From: Clavaria fumosa
Lineage: Eukaryota; Basidiomycota; Agaricomycetes; Agaricales; Clavariaceae
Direction: 5' to 3'
Assembly (NCBI GenBank): GCA_951802425.1
Contig: OX637804.1
Span: 2,232,001 to 2,296,000, forward strand
DNA length: 64,000 nucleotides
The stretch's first letter is position 1. Every line of letters begins with the position of its first letter. The notes beneath the pieces are model-generated. The model had not been told where the DNA came from. It searched no databases and saw only the letters and a program-made list of their open reading frames with translations. Positions 22,190 to 34,310 of the stretch are shown here, one piece after another. Made by a program: the position numbers and the translations under genes.

Positions 22190-24190
22190 CTGGGCATCTT
22201 GACCAGCTAGCTTGGCCTTGTCAGGGTGGGAGAGGAAGAAGTCCCGGAGAAGCAACATTATGTTAGTGAGGTTCCTACAGGGCTCCCAAGTTTTTCCTCC
22301 ACTGGGTATCCCAACCACTTCACCAAGTACTTCACCCCACACCCCACCTTCTTAACATCAAGGATCACCTCCACATCATACTCCAGGTGGTCATCAATCG
22401 TAGGGGGCGGAGGGGGAGGCAGGTTCTGAGAAGGGAAGGAAGGGGGATGGTAAGGCGTCAACAGCAACTTGTTGAAGACCTGATGGATGTGCCAGGCCCA
22501 AGGGAGCTTGAGCCGATACCCTGCTGGCCCCACCTTCTCCTCAATGGTGAAGGGCCCTGCTTGCTTATGGTCAAGCTTCTTCAAGGGCTGGTCCATTTTC
22601 AGGTTCCAGGTGTCCAGCCAGGCCAGGTCTCCTGTAGAGTGATGCTTCCCAATGTCATAGCTCCTCTTCATCACAGCTGCCACTTTCTCCATTGCTTCCT
22701 TGGCTGCTCTTCGGGACTCTGTGAACTTAGCCATCCACTCATCTGCAGCAGGGTTTGCCTCCAAGGGTGGGTGGAGTCCCCCATTCCATGGGTGCCAGCC
22801 ATAGTCAAGGAAGAAAGGTGTCTGTCCTGTCACAGAGTGCTCACAGGTGTTAAGAGCAAACTCAGCAGTCAACAACCACTTGGCCCAATCGTCCTGGAGG
22901 TGGTCCACATAGGCCCAGAGATAGATCTCCATCTCCTGATTCACCTGCTCCATCTGCCCATCAGTCTGTGGGTGGAAGGCCATACTTGGGTTTGCCTTTA
23001 CTTGGATCATGGAGTAGAACTCCTTCATGAACCGAGACATGAACTGGGAGCCTCAGTCACTCACAACCTTATGAGGGACTCCATGGTCCCGAAACACTTG
23101 ATCTCAGAGAAGACACGCCGCTCCAAGTCCCATGAGGTCAAGTCCGATTGCCTTGAGCAGTGTCTGTTTTGTGAACTTGTCGATGATGACAAGGATGGCA
23201 TTATGTCCACAGGAGAGGGGGAGGGGACTGACTGTGTCCCATGAGATCACCAACCAGGGACCATCAGGAACAGGGTGGGGGTGCAGTGGGGCAGCACACT
23301 TGGTATGGTTGGGCTTTGTCTGCTGGCAGGTCTCACACCCTTGGGCATACCGATCTGCATCTTTCACCATGTCTGGCCACCAATAACCCTTCACTAGTGC
23401 CACTCTCAACTTCTGGGGCCCAGGGTGTCCAGCAGCAGGGAGGTCATGCTCAAACTTGAGGACAGCCTCATGAGCTCCTAGGGGGACCCAAGTGACTATC
23501 CCTTTTCGCCAGAGTCCAGCATGATCTCACATCCACTCATCATCAAGCTCCTCCAGCTTCTGTACATGTACTGCACTATTTTTCTGGAGTAGTGTCTCCA
23601 TTTCTGATGTGAATGACACACAGACTTCCGTTTCCAGGAAAACCTGCACCAGTGCATCCTCCTCCACCATCTCTCCATAGTCCAGTCTCCAGGAGAGTGC
23701 ATCTGCCTTTGTATTTGACTTGCCAGTGCAATACTTTATCTCAAAGTCAAAGCACTGGAGCTCTCCAACCCAATGGACCTGCCTCAGTTTCAACTTCTGG
23801 GGCTTCTGGAAGTACTGGAGGTTCACATGGTCCATCCAGATCTCAATCATCTCATCCACTCCAATGAGGTACACCCACCACTCATGAAGTGCCTGAATCA
23901 TGGCCAAGAACTCCTTGTCATACACATCATAGTTCTTCTCAGCTGCAGTGAGGGCCTTGGAGATATAGTCAACAACTCTCCAGGTTCCATCCATCTGCTG
24001 CTGTGAGAGCACTCCACCAGTTGCCAGGTTACTTGCATCTGTCTCTACCTTCCATCCCCCTTGGTCCTGAGGCAGAGCCAAGACTGGGGCTGATACGAGT
24101 GCCTGACAGAGATCTTGGAAGGCTGCTTCCTCCTCCTCCTCCCATTTCCATGGAACCTTCCCAGTCAGCCAGAAGAGTGGCTTTGCCACA
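22190..24190 (-). pseudogene. Decayed 3' half of gypsy pol: RNase H, integrase, chromodomain (copy 2)
   Basis: Reading right to left: the end of RT/RNase H (AKPLFWLTGKVPWKWEEE, TDASNLATGGVLSQQQ, ALSWRLDY), integrase zinc-binding (CETCQQTKPNHTKC) and core (HPQTDGQMEQVNQE), then a chromodomain at the C-terminus (LEYDVEVILDVKKVGCGVKY). It is broken by stops and frameshifts. The homology stops at about 24190 within the RNase H linker. Gag, protease and most of RT are absent, so it is truncated at its 5' end. Confidence 0.8.
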
Positions 24191-25090
24191 AATGTGTACC
24201 ATGTTAAATGCATGTTAAATGACAAGGCCTGCTACCAGTACTACTGTAGACCAATACAGTTCTATATGGCTCTAGTAGCTAGTGGTTTTTCCTGATGTCA
24301 ATGCACAGGATCAGGGATGATAATATTTATGTGTTGACAACAAAACTGAGCCTGTCTTCAACTAGCCATTCACATCACTGTGTCCTCCATTTTAACAATT
24401 GGATACCTTTGGGCTCGGGCTACTCATTGAACACTGTGAAGGTGCAAAATGGTGATTTGCGCGTTTCATACACGGCACGTACCATATGACAGGAGAACAT
24501 CCTGGAGGGATGTTATCACCTTCGTCAACCCTACCCCACGTTGAATATCTCGCACCAACAAGGAATGAGACTAACTGAGTTAGTGTATGATGAAGATGCG
24601 ACTCACGAACAGATAATGGCCGCGCCCTGCTATTCATCCATCTACAAATTCTGGTTCACATCAACTTTTCGTTGTCACAGGAAACGCATCGTCGATTCAG
24701 AAAGTGTTGAAGTTCAAGTTGCTGAAGGGAAGCGACTATTATGCGATTCCCACGTTGCCCCACGACATCGCATTGAAGTCTTTCGATGTCATTGCGGGAG
24801 AGAGAGCGACGGACAATGAATATGAAATTATGCAATGTATAAAATTGGCACGAGGCATGCTCTCACTTACTCGGCCAGCGAGCTTCCTTTCGAGTTTGAA
24901 GGCTTTTGCCCAGCATTTCCCTACTCGCGCCGTATGCCATGACTTTCAGTATACTCGTCATCGGCCAGCCAAAAGTCAATTCCACACAAATGTATGAACT
25001 TTGTTGTTAACAGCGACGTGGCGTCACGCTTTGCTTCAGTCTCATACAGGGCCCAACAAGACTCAACCGTTTACTGCTTCGACATCCGTG
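24191..25090. other. Upstream region of the M1 aminopeptidase; short unassigned frames
   Basis: CpG frequency rises sharply from about 24430, marking the edge of the transposon island. Short open frames (24541-24819, 24704-24997) overlap in different registers around a possible 3' splice site (GTTGTCACAG near 24680). They may be remnants of a spliced gene, but I do not recognise a product. The promoter of the aminopeptidase should lie in the right part. Confidence 0.3.
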
Positions 25091-28000
25091 ATGGGCGTAT
25101 CAAAGGCTGCCGACTTAAACCGCCTCCCCACGAGCGTAAAGCCAACACATTATGATTTGACGATTCGTACGGATCTCGAGAAACTGACTTTCCAAGGTCT
25201 TGTCAAAATCAGGTTCGTCCGATTCAAGCCTGAGATTCCATTATTGCATTGTCGCTCATGTTATGTAGCCTCGACGTAAAAGAAGAGACCTCCACTCTTG
25301 TCCTGAATTCTACGGGGCTCGAACTTGGCGCGGCAGCTCTTCGTCATGGACAGGAGGAGCAGCTAGGGCTCATTCCCACCCAACAGGCCGAATTGGAGCG
25401 CATTAGTTTCACGTTGCAGAAACCTCTTCCCGCGGATTCAAAAGCACAGCTTCAAATTGCATACAGTGGCAAGATCACTGATCAGATGAGAGGATATTAT
25501 AGATCTTCCTGGATGGACGGATCGACAAGCAGGAACTACGCCCTCACTCAATTCGAAGTACGCTTCCCCATACATCCTAAGTCCAGCAGCTCACGTCATT
25601 CCATACGTCAGGCAATCTCTGCGCGTCATGCTCTTCCCTGTTATGACGAACCCCTCCTCAAAGCAACATTTACTATCACTATGGTATCCCGGGTCGATAC
25701 AGTCAACTTGAGCAACATGCCTACTGCATCCGAGACTCCATATGTGCCGTCATCGAGTAGAAAACTTGGAGACTCTTCTGTTGAGCTCTTGTCCTCCTTA
25801 TCCCTTGAGGATAAGGGGTCAAACGAGAAGTGGAAAGTCACAAAATTTGAAACAACCCCTTTGGTCTGTTGATCGCCGGTCCGTTGAATTATCCTGACGA
25901 TTTGTTCCATCACAGATGTCGACTTACCTCATCGCGTTCGCCAACGGTCACTTTACTCATTTGGAAACGACTTACCACAGTTCCCTGAGTGGCAAAAGCA
26001 TCCCCCTCCGATTTTATGGTCAGCTTACAGTTCATTCATCTTATTTGTTTGTCACGTTATCTTCCAGCGACTCCGGATCACATCAGTCAGGGCCAATTTC
26101 TCCTCGATATCACGTTGAAAGCACTACCCATTTATGAGAAAATTTTTGACATCGAATATCCGCTCCCCAAGCTCGATACTCTAGGTTTTTTTCAATCCAG
26201 TCTTTGTCTCATGTGGATCTCACATCACACAGTTGCCCAGGACTTCGACGCAGGTGCCATGGTTAGTGGTCCGCTCTCTAGGGATCTACACGTTCTCATG
26301 CATCATGTAAGGAAAACTGGGGATTGATCACTGGTCGAACGAGGGCAATGTTGGTCGATCCGGATAAGGCAGATGTCGCCACTAAGCGGCTGGTTGCTTC
26401 TGTACAATGCCATGAAGTCGCGCATATGTGGTTTGGGAATGTGACCACGATGGAATGGTGGACTTACCTCTATCTTAATGAAGGATTCGCAAGTCTAATG
26501 GGCGAAAACATCGTGCTGGACAAGATGTTTCCTGAGTGGAAATGTGACTCAGGGTTCATCAATCGACACCTTGCCAGGGCACTCTCTCTCGACTCGAAAT
26601 TGTCGTCCCATCCGGTTGAGGTGGAGTGCCCCAAAGCTAGTGACGTTGATCAGATTTTCGACGACTTGTCTTACTCAAAGGCAGCCTCTGGTTAGTTTGT
26701 CGCTTCCGCGTTCATAGTTTATTCTAGCATCATTTATTTTCATTCTCTGGCAGTCTTGCGCATGTTGTCCAACTACGTCGGAGAGGAGCGATTTTTGAAG
26801 GGAGTATCCCTCTATTTGAAGAAGAACCTCTACAAAAATACCACTACATCAGACCTATGGGCGGGTATAGAGGCTGCCACTGGTAGGAGAGCTGACCCAT
26901 ACTCCCTCTGCTCGTGACTCATTTTAACCCAGACATCGATATTGGGAAATTGATGGACAAATGGATTACTGCGGTAGGCAGCTTGTGCATTATCTTCTGC
27001 CTTTCACCTGTGTTAACTCGTTCGATCCAAGATGGGATACCCCGTTCTCACAGTAACGGAACAGAAAGACGGAATCTTAGTTCGTCAAGATCGATTCCTT
27101 GAGACTGGGCTGCCCGAAGACAAGGATAATGAAACTATTTGGTGAGTTTTCCATGTCGCCTTCCGCTCCTCGAACTCAGGCCTCTCTATAGGACGATACC
27201 TCTGAATATTCTTTCCATTGATGAGAAGGACAAACTTGTGGTCAATAAAGCTGCTGTTCTTAGTGAAAGGCAGCAATTTTTTCCCATCGATACAAGCAAA
27301 CTTTTCAAAATCAACGCAGGCACAACTGGTGTTTGTGAGTGGGTCTGCAGAAACGAGGGACAGCTGACGTATTCGTCCCACTAGATCGGGTCAAGTATTC
27401 GCCGCAGAGATTAGTTCAGCTTGCGAATGAGGCATCCCGGGAGAATTCTGAGCTGTCTCTCAACGACCGTATGGGCTTGATGCACGACGTCATTGCCCTC
27501 TCCCAATCTGGACATTCCAACGTCAGCAGTGCGCTGACATATATGCACAAGCTACGCGAAGAGAAAGAATGTGCGTGATCGTTTATCGCAAGTCTTGTTG
27601 ACCTACTGAGAAAGACCAGACCTCGTTTGGGAAAGCGTTGCGCAGTCGCTTAAGACTCTCGTGAGTGTGTGGTGGGAGAACGGACGTGCCTGTGATCTCC
27701 TCAAATCCCTCGGACGTGTACGCCTGTGCAATTCAATTCATTCGACGAGTAGTCTCTAATTGATGTGCTAGCACTTATATGGGCCGCTTGTAAAGCGTCT
27801 CGGTTATAGATTCAGTCTCAGTGATTCAAACGAAACCAATTTGCTACGAGCATTGGCTATAGATGAAGCACTCTATGCTGAGGAGAATACGTGAGTTGAC
27901 TACTGGTTTCATCTATTATCGAAGTTCTTGACCATGGGCGGACCCAGTGTCATCGATGAATTGACCGGCCGCTTTGCCCACTTCGTCAAGACTGGGGATG

Positions 28001-28858
28001 AGTCGGTTATTCCGCAGGACATCATCTCTTCCTGTTATCTAGCGGTGTGTTTCCTGTGGCTTGTCACCAGGACATCACTCAGACTAATTTGCTAGGCTGT
28101 GAAATACGGGGGACGGGCTGAGTTCGAAGTTATGAAACAAATATACGAGAAACCCAAGACCACAGCAGCGCAGATTGCGGCAATGTCTGTATGATTAGCC
28201 ACGTTGATTACCAGTGTCTGACAATTCTCCAGATACGCATTGGGGGCTAGTCGGGATCCTGAACTCGTTCAAGAAACACTGCGGTATATACTGCATAAAG
28301 CCCGTGACCAGGATTTGTTCCACTTCTTCGCAGGATTACGGAGTAATTTCAAAACGAGACGAGTTCTGGCCACGTTCTTCAAGGATCATTATAATACGGT
28401 TTGTTGCAATGCCTGCACGACATTGGAAACAAAGTTGATTTTGCAATGACAGCTCGTCCAGCGCCGCCAGGCCGGGTCTGGTATGAGTTACCTGGTGAAG
28501 GTAAACAGCAAACCCCGAGAACATTACACTCGATTCACCGCAACGCAGATTACTTTCGGTGCATTGACGACTAAGGATGATTATCATGACATCATAAACT
28601 TTTTTGAGGTATCATACTTTACCCGTCCACGTATCAAGCGTTTCTGATCGACGTTGAACAGGGCAAGGACATCTCAGGATTTGACAAGGCTCTCTCGCAG
28701 ACATTGGAAGAGATCAACGCCAAGGCAGCTTGGATCGACGTAAGTTGACTACAGATGGTATTGTTGACCTACCCGCTGACAAGCCGTAGCGCTCGACCCC
28801 CGACCTGCTCCAATGGTTGGAGTCGCACTTTGGATCGGAGACCCCAAATCGTTTGTGA
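25091..28858 (+). CDS. M1 zinc aminopeptidase (Aap1/Ape2/puromycin-sensitive type)
   Basis: A cytosolic-type metallo-aminopeptidase that removes N-terminal residues from peptides. The start MGVSKAADLNRLPTSVKPTHYDLTI is typical and lacks a signal peptide. The gene has about 17 introns of 40-76 nt, all GT-AG, and phases join cleanly throughout. Key motifs are present: GAMENWG (formed across the intron at about 26261-26309), HEVAHMWFGN with the downstream NEGFAS (HEXXH-x18-E zinc site, near 26410-26490), and the C-terminal ERAP1-like helical domain (DRMGLMHDV ... SQTLEEINAKAAWID). The stop is TGA 28856-28858, giving roughly 880-900 residues, normal for the family. It looks intact and CpG-rich, flanked on both sides by decayed transposons. 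The first intron (25213-25268) joins KI to SLDVKEE. Confidence 0.92.
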
Positions 28859-29162
28859 AGACGTCGGGTGAAATCTTTGTGACATGCCGTTTTGGTATTG
28901 TTACATTTCTTTCTGTTCTGAAATTCCATGTCAGTAGCATGATATTGGACACAAGAGTGATACATTTCAGCGTACAATGAATTCTTGTACTATTGTTATT
29001 CTGATGATCTCACAATGGGAAGCAAAGAGAGCTGAATGGGATGGAAACCATAGAGGGTGAGTCCATATTACTGAGGACAAATTGGAGGGTGCTAGGCCAA
29101 TTAATTTCATCCTCATCAATCAATGTCCTTGTGACTTCTTGATTGGCTTACTTGCTAGAGTG
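28859..29162. other. 3' flank of the aminopeptidase, nothing recognised
   Basis: 300 bp. The first ~100 bp is still CpG-containing (probable 3' UTR), after which the sequence becomes CpG-poor. No gene was seen. Confidence 0.3.
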
Positions 29163-29164
29163 TA

Positions 29165-30613
29165 CAGTGAGGGACAAAACTATTGCAATGTTTGGTCATT
29201 TTGCATTGTCATCTGTATTACATAATATGTACTGGAGATAAAATTGGGTTTAAATATTTTTTAAATAGACCTACTTCCTGGATATATTTCAACATTTATC
29301 CTATGCAAATCCATTCATTAATCATTGAGGAATTAAATATTTTGTGTGGGGGTAGCATTGCAACAGTTTTGTCCCTTCAGTCTGATGGTACAAAGTCACC
29401 TGATTTTGTTGATTTGCCACAAAATAGAGCATGGCCACACATTGCAAACAACAATGTCAGGTGACTGGTTCATTTTGTGGTATATATACACCCCCCTGGG
29501 GTGCAACCATCCTCCCCCCAGAGCTCAGAGCACCATGAAGCCCCTCACAACCACTCAGGCTAATCACATCCTTTCTCTGCTTGATTCTGGGCACTCTGCC
29601 CTTCAGATATCCTGACTGGAGTCCACACCAGCACCATCTCCAGACTTTGCTCCAAACATTGTTCCTCCCTTTCCAAATCCCTTGGTGGTCAACCCTCCCT
29701 CCTCTCTGATGTCAACATTTGCTATGCCTTCCACCTTATCTCATCCCAGAAGGCTGGGAATGCCACCCAAATCACCAAATATCTTCAAGATATCACCAAC
29801 CAGCCCCTCTCCTCCAGAACTGTATGCCATGGCTTGCAGAAGGCTGGGATGAAAGCTGTGGTGAAGCAGAAGAAACCCTCACTGTCTCAGAGACACAGGA
29901 AGGAGAGGATGGATTTTGCTGTCAGCCACCAGGATTGGACTGTGGAGGATTAGAAGAAGGCTGTCTGGTCTGATGAGACCAAGATTAATCATTTTGGGTC
30001 AGATGGGAGGAGATGGGTCTGGGAAAAGGCAGGGGAGGGCCTGAGTGATAGGCTTGTGCAGGGGACTAGGAAGTCTCACCTATTATAACAAAACCACTGA
30101 GATGTCATCTTCCAACAGAACAATGACCCCAAACATGTCAGCAAGAAGGCCAAGGCTTTGTTCCAAGACAATGATTTCAAGGTCCTCTCATGGCCAGCAC
30201 AGTCCCCAGACCTCAATCTTATTGAGCATTTATGGAATCACCTGAAGAGGAAGCTTGGGGCATATGACAAGCCACCTAGTGGAATACTGGAGCTTTGGGA
30301 AAGGGTGGAGAAGGAGTGGAATGAGATAGATGCATCAGTGTACCAGGGACTAATTGAAAGTATGCCTAGGAGAGTTGAGGCAGTTAAAGGCCAAAGGGGG
30401 CCATACTAAATACTGATATATAGAGTTTTCTTTACCATTAACTGTGAGGGACAATTGCAATGCTACCCCATACAAAATATTTAATTTCTTAATGAATAAT
30501 GGATGGATCTGGATGAGCTTGCAAAGAAACCCTGAAATGGTTATTGTTGTCAGTTGAAACTTGAAAACAGTGGATATTTGATCACTTTAGGCATTGCATG
30601 CTCAATTGTGTGC
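29165..30613 (+). mobile_element. Tc1-type DNA transposon remnant
   Basis: Starts CAGTGAGGGACAAAACTATTGC right after a TA target (29163-29164). Both end regions carry an inner repeat, at 29310-29383 and 30434-30510, in inverted orientation to each other and sharing ATTAAATATTTTGTGTGGGG-like words; this is an IR/DR-type end. The right outer end is degenerate (about 30613, GCCAGTA). A TATA box (GGTATATATACA, near 29480) precedes the transposase ATG at 29535. Confidence 0.7.
29535..30409 (+). pseudogene. Tc1-type transposase, inactivated
   Basis: DD34E-type transposase. The N-terminal helix-turn-helix region (MKPLTTTQANHILSLLDSGH) is followed by a stop and frameshifts. The first catalytic region is readable as AVWSDETKINHF (29968). 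The second reads FQQNNDPKHVSKKAK, where the family has an Asp at the first N, so a catalytic residue is changed (GAC to AAC, a G-to-A change). The third region is SPDLNLIEHLWNHLKRKL. The C-terminal frame (30158-30409) is open to its stop. It is a dead copy with almost no CpG. Confidence 0.8.
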
Positions 30614-30654
30614 CAGTAGTAGACACCAGGCACCCCAAGAATAAAAAGGTAAAT

Positions 30655-30791
30655 GTGGGCAAGAATATTCTTTGCCCAATGCTCATTTGTCCAGCAGACT
30701 GGCCATAGAATATTCTATGCCCAATAGCCATCAGTCTGGTGCACTGGCCATAGGATATTCTATAACTGATAGCTATCAGTCCAGTGGTGGG
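30655..30791. repeat. GAATATTC-centred repeats (inverted partner at 58285-58425)
   Basis: Units such as CATAGAATATTCTATG and GCAAGAATATTCTTTGCCC, each built on the palindrome GAATATTC. About 90 bp match the region 58285-58370 in reverse orientation. They lie directly before the LTR at 30792. Confidence 0.55.
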
Positions 30792-31751
30792 TGTTACATG
30801 CATGTCAGGAGGTCAGGTGGATTGGAGTGAAGTCTGGTCAGAGTTCAGGTTTGGGATTCCAGATTTTCTGGAATAGGACTTTGGGGTTCAGGTGGGACTT
30901 GGTGAACATATTGAAATGATGCCCCTACTGAGCCCTGGGATCCCATATTTCAGAGTCACAGAATTTTGGGTTTTCAGGTTTGGGGTTGGGTGGATGGTTG
31001 GGTTTGACTTTGTCATATTTGAGACAAAGGACAGATGGGAGGGCAGAGGCAGAGTGCAGACAGTTAAAAGAGAGGAGACAGGAGTCAGATAGAATGGTGG
31101 GTATGGAGTTCTGGAGTTCAGAGGTGGTTTCCAGGGGTTGGACAGGTCATGCAGATTGTTGGAGACAGATTCTGGGAGTTGGATGGAAGTTGGATGGTAG
31201 TCAGTCAGCACAATTGGCAAAGTAGAAGGCAGATATTGGATTAGATATAATGCAGAGTACAGAGGGGAAGACAGAAAGGGTGGAAATGCAGGGATGGATG
31301 GAAAGGACAGAAATGAGAGGACAGACAGGATATGGTTTCAGGGTATGGAAGTACAGGAGTATGAGAATGTACCAAGGTGTACAAAGGTGTACAAAGGTGA
31401 ACAAGGGTGGTATCCAGACTGCTGAATACCACAAAGTAGTTGGGTATATATACTATGAGTCCAGGGCATTTCCAGCAACACAGATCAGTGATAGTAGCTA
31501 TGGAGAATGTCCTGGGGATACATTGCAGGACTTATAAAAGGACAATGGGGAATATGATGGAACAATGGGATGGCAACAGGGATCAGTATCCCGATCCAGA
31601 GGTCAGATGCTACTACCATGGAACATCAGATCAGGAATTTTGGGCAGAGTTTGAATTTCCAAGCCTGGATATAAAAGTCTGAGCTCATGCTCCAAGTCTG
31701 GTTTTTCTCCTTAGACCTGAACCACCATCATCAGGCATGTCAGACATGTCA
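30792..31751 (+). repeat. LTR-like sequence (copy 2 of the family)
   Basis: Begins TGTTACATGCATG and aligns through most of its length with the solo LTR 56293-57578 (shared GTGAAGTCTGGTC, GAACATATTGAAA, TATATACTATGAGTCC, GGCAACAGGGATCAGT-type words). Its last part has a core promoter (GGATATAAAAG, 31669) and a 3' splice-like tract (TTTTTCTCCTTAG) before GGCATGTCAGACATGTCA. The end at 31751 is inferred from alignment with the solo LTR. Confidence 0.5.
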
Positions 31752-32871
31752 GACAACTTAGAAATAAAATTTCAAAAACTGCAGGCAGAGCAGATGCAGA
31801 GGGAGGAGGAAGCAGCAGAGCAGAGAAGGCAGGAGGCAGAGGAGTGGAGTGGGTTCAGAGAGAGGTGGAGGAATGTTGCCAACAGGAGAAGGAAATGGAA
31901 AGGCAATGTCAGGAGGAGGAGCAGGCAAAACAGGAAACAGAGGAGCAGGAGCAGAAGGAGACAGAATCAGGGGAGTGGGCTTGGGCCCAACAGGAGGAGA
32001 TCACAGCTGTGAGGCTGGTGATCAAGAGGGTCAGAATGACTCCTGCAGAGGTGGTGGCCTTGTAGCAGGAGGCAGAGTCATTGTGGGTGGCAGCTCAATG
32101 GGAGGAGCAGGAGGCCTGGAAATGGGTGGAAATTTTGAGGTGGCCCAGACAAGGTGTGCTTGCAGTGCACCAAAAAGGCTTGGTGAGTCAGATTTCAGGA
32201 GTTCAGAGACTGGGCTGACATTTCCAGCAGTTATGCAAGTGCACTGGACCCAGTTGGGTCAAGAGTTGTGATGAGTGTCACAAAAGCACATTGTGTGCAA
32301 CTGGCCAGGGGAGCCAGAATGGGGGAAGAAGGCAGGGAAGTGGGCAGAAAAGTGAGCTGCAAGTCTGGAGTTGGACTCTGCAGTGGAGACAGAGGTGGAG
32401 GTGCTCACACAGAAGAAACAGTGGGCAGTGGGGTCAGAGCCAACACCAGGCTGATGCCAGCAGAAATTCCTGCAGGTGGTGCAGTGGCTCATGTGGGAGT
32501 TGAGGGCCCTCCAAGCCACTGTCAAGGAGATGGAGGAGTATGTGGCAGAGCAGATGGCAGATATCAGGGTTTGGGCCATAGATCAGGCCCTGAACCAGGA
32601 AATGCAGATGAAGAGGTGGGGCCAGATCATCAAGTACATCTTGAGGGATATTGAAGAGAACATCTGCAAGAGGTTCACAAAATTTGGGGTTGACATCCTG
32701 CTGTTGGAGGAGTTCAGGGGAGTGGCGGAGAATGCACAGGATGCAGAGATGTGGGATGTGGAGCCAGAGCTAGGTGCAGTGCAGAGTTGGGTGCAGGAGC
32801 AGAGTCAGGGCTGGGCCCCACAGACAAAGCAATTATGGGCAACAACAAGTTGCCTGCATAAAAGTACATAA
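31737..32871 (+). pseudogene. Coiled-coil gag-like ORF, decayed
   Basis: Starts MSDMSDNLEIKFQKLQAEQMQREEEAAEQRR and continues, with frameshifts and stops, as a Glu/Gln/Arg-rich coiled coil (to about 32060). A cysteine pair (CDECHKSTLCATG, near 32270) follows, then a helical segment (LQATVKEMEEYVAEQMADIRVW, 32510-32580) and an acidic end. Copy 1 at 3480-3762 has the same beginning. The ATG lies at the very end of the LTR-like sequence. The role is probably Gag-like, but this is inference; no enzyme domain was found. Confidence 0.5.
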
Positions 32872-33293
32872 TGTTTTTCTTGTTTTTCTTGTTTTTAGCT
32901 TAATGTACTTTGCTTTCACATTCAGACTTGTGTGAATTACAGTAAGTGGTGTGTGGAAATGATGAAGATCAGAATAAGTTTTGGGTGTTGTTGGATACAT
33001 GGAGTAAAAGTCCACAACCAGTTCCTATAACCTGATCTCAGTGCATAGCACACATATGGAGTTTGAAAAATTATGTAGTAGGGATAGGTGGTGCTGCACA
33101 GAGCAGCATCCAATTCTACTGGGTTCCCTGCTAAACCAAAATCAATTCAAGCCTCACTCACACTGCAGAGGCTGCTGGAATTTCCACAGAATTGTCCAGC
33201 ATAACCCATTGAGAAGATAGTCATTTTCTTGCTTCAATCAGAAGCTTATCACCCTCTTTTATTTTGCAAAATAGTACATAAAAACCTACAAAA
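32872..33293. other. CpG-poor spacer before the copia-like gag
   Basis: 420 bp without a recognisable gene. The right part may be the 5' untranslated region or LTR end of the copia-like element whose gag starts at 33294. Confidence 0.3.
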
Positions 33294-33788
33294 ATGACTG
33301 ACAATGATAATTGAGCAAGATTTCCACTCCTGAATGACTCAAACTACCCAGAATGGTCAATGCAGATGGAGGGAAGGCTGTTTGAGAAGGGGCTATGGGA
33401 TCAGGTGTTGATTGAGGTGGATCTGACTGGAAAAACTCATGAGGAAGTTGAGGCAAAAAGGGCAAAACTTATTGCAAAAATAACCCCAAAGAAGATGGGT
33501 GAGGCAAGAGCAAAAATGTTAGTGAGGGTCCAGGCAATACAACTGGTGCATATGCACAAACAGGACCTGATGGTTATCTGGAGCAATCTTGTGATGATGC
33601 ACAAAGTGAGGGGCTGGCAATGGAGGTTGCAAAGTGGTGGCAGTTGATGACCTCAAAGAAGGGTAAAGCTGAGTCCATCACCTCATGGACAAGCCAGGTC
33701 AAAGGACTGGTTTTCAAGCTGAAAGAAGTCAGCACATTAGTGCATGAGAAAATCAAAATAGTAGTCCTCACCATGGGACTTGGAAATG
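33294..33788 (+). pseudogene. Copia-type gag, first half (interrupted by the giant transposon)
   Basis: ATG 33294, then a TGA at codon 7 (probably from CGA), then FPLLNDSNYPEWSMQMEGRL, the typical start of Ty1/copia Gag (UBN2-like). A frameshift near 33620 is followed by AMEVAKWWQLMTSKKGK and IVVLTMGLGN, where the frame is cut at 33788. The continuation is found at 58086. Joining across one copy of the flanking 7-mer gives MGLGNEYDTL, which fits the conserved copia Gag motif. Confidence 0.8.
33782..33788. repeat. Target site duplication (left), giant element
   Basis: GGAAATG immediately before the left terminal inverted repeat; identical to 58079-58085 after the right one. Confidence 0.8.
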
Positions 33789-34310
33789 CACATAGTTCAG
33801 TCAGATATTCTAGTATACAATGGGATACCAGACACTGCAAATCCCCTGTATATAATGGGGTACCAGATTCTGCCAGAGATATCTGATTTTCTAGTAATAT
33901 ATGTGGCTGGCGGAGGATATCCTTGCCAGGATAACCATGGGTTCAGTGAATTAAATAGGATATTCTTGACTGGATAACCTCAGGTCCAGCAATATTAGAT
34001 AGGGTATCCATGACTGGATTGAATCCAGGCCACCAAATTAAATAGGATATCCTTAACTGGATTGAATCCAAGCAACCATAATAAATAGGATATCCATTCT
34101 GAAGAAAATCCAGGCCACCAAATTAAATAGGATATCCTTGACTGGTTTGAATCCCGGCTGCCATAATAAATAGGATATCCTTGACTGGTTTGAATCCAGG
34201 CTACCAAATTAAATAGGATATCCATGACTGGTTTGAATCCAGGCCACCAAATAGAATAGGATATCCTTGACTGGTTTGAATCAAGGCCACCACATTACAT
34301 AGGATATTTT
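33789..34310 (+). repeat. Left terminal inverted repeat plus 43 bp subterminal array
   Basis: Unique terminal part 33789 to about 33985, then about eight 43 bp units (AGGATATCC at about 34088, 34130, 34173, 34216, 34259) of the type GGATATCCTTGACTGGTTTG plus AATCCAGGCCACCAAATTAA. The orientation is inverted relative to the right array. A 34311-34528 spacer follows with nothing recognised. Confidence 0.85.

Noticed and set aside
22387..23244. Plus-strand frame of 285 codons
   Set aside because: Antisense to the integrase/chromodomain part of decayed pol; no motif of its own.
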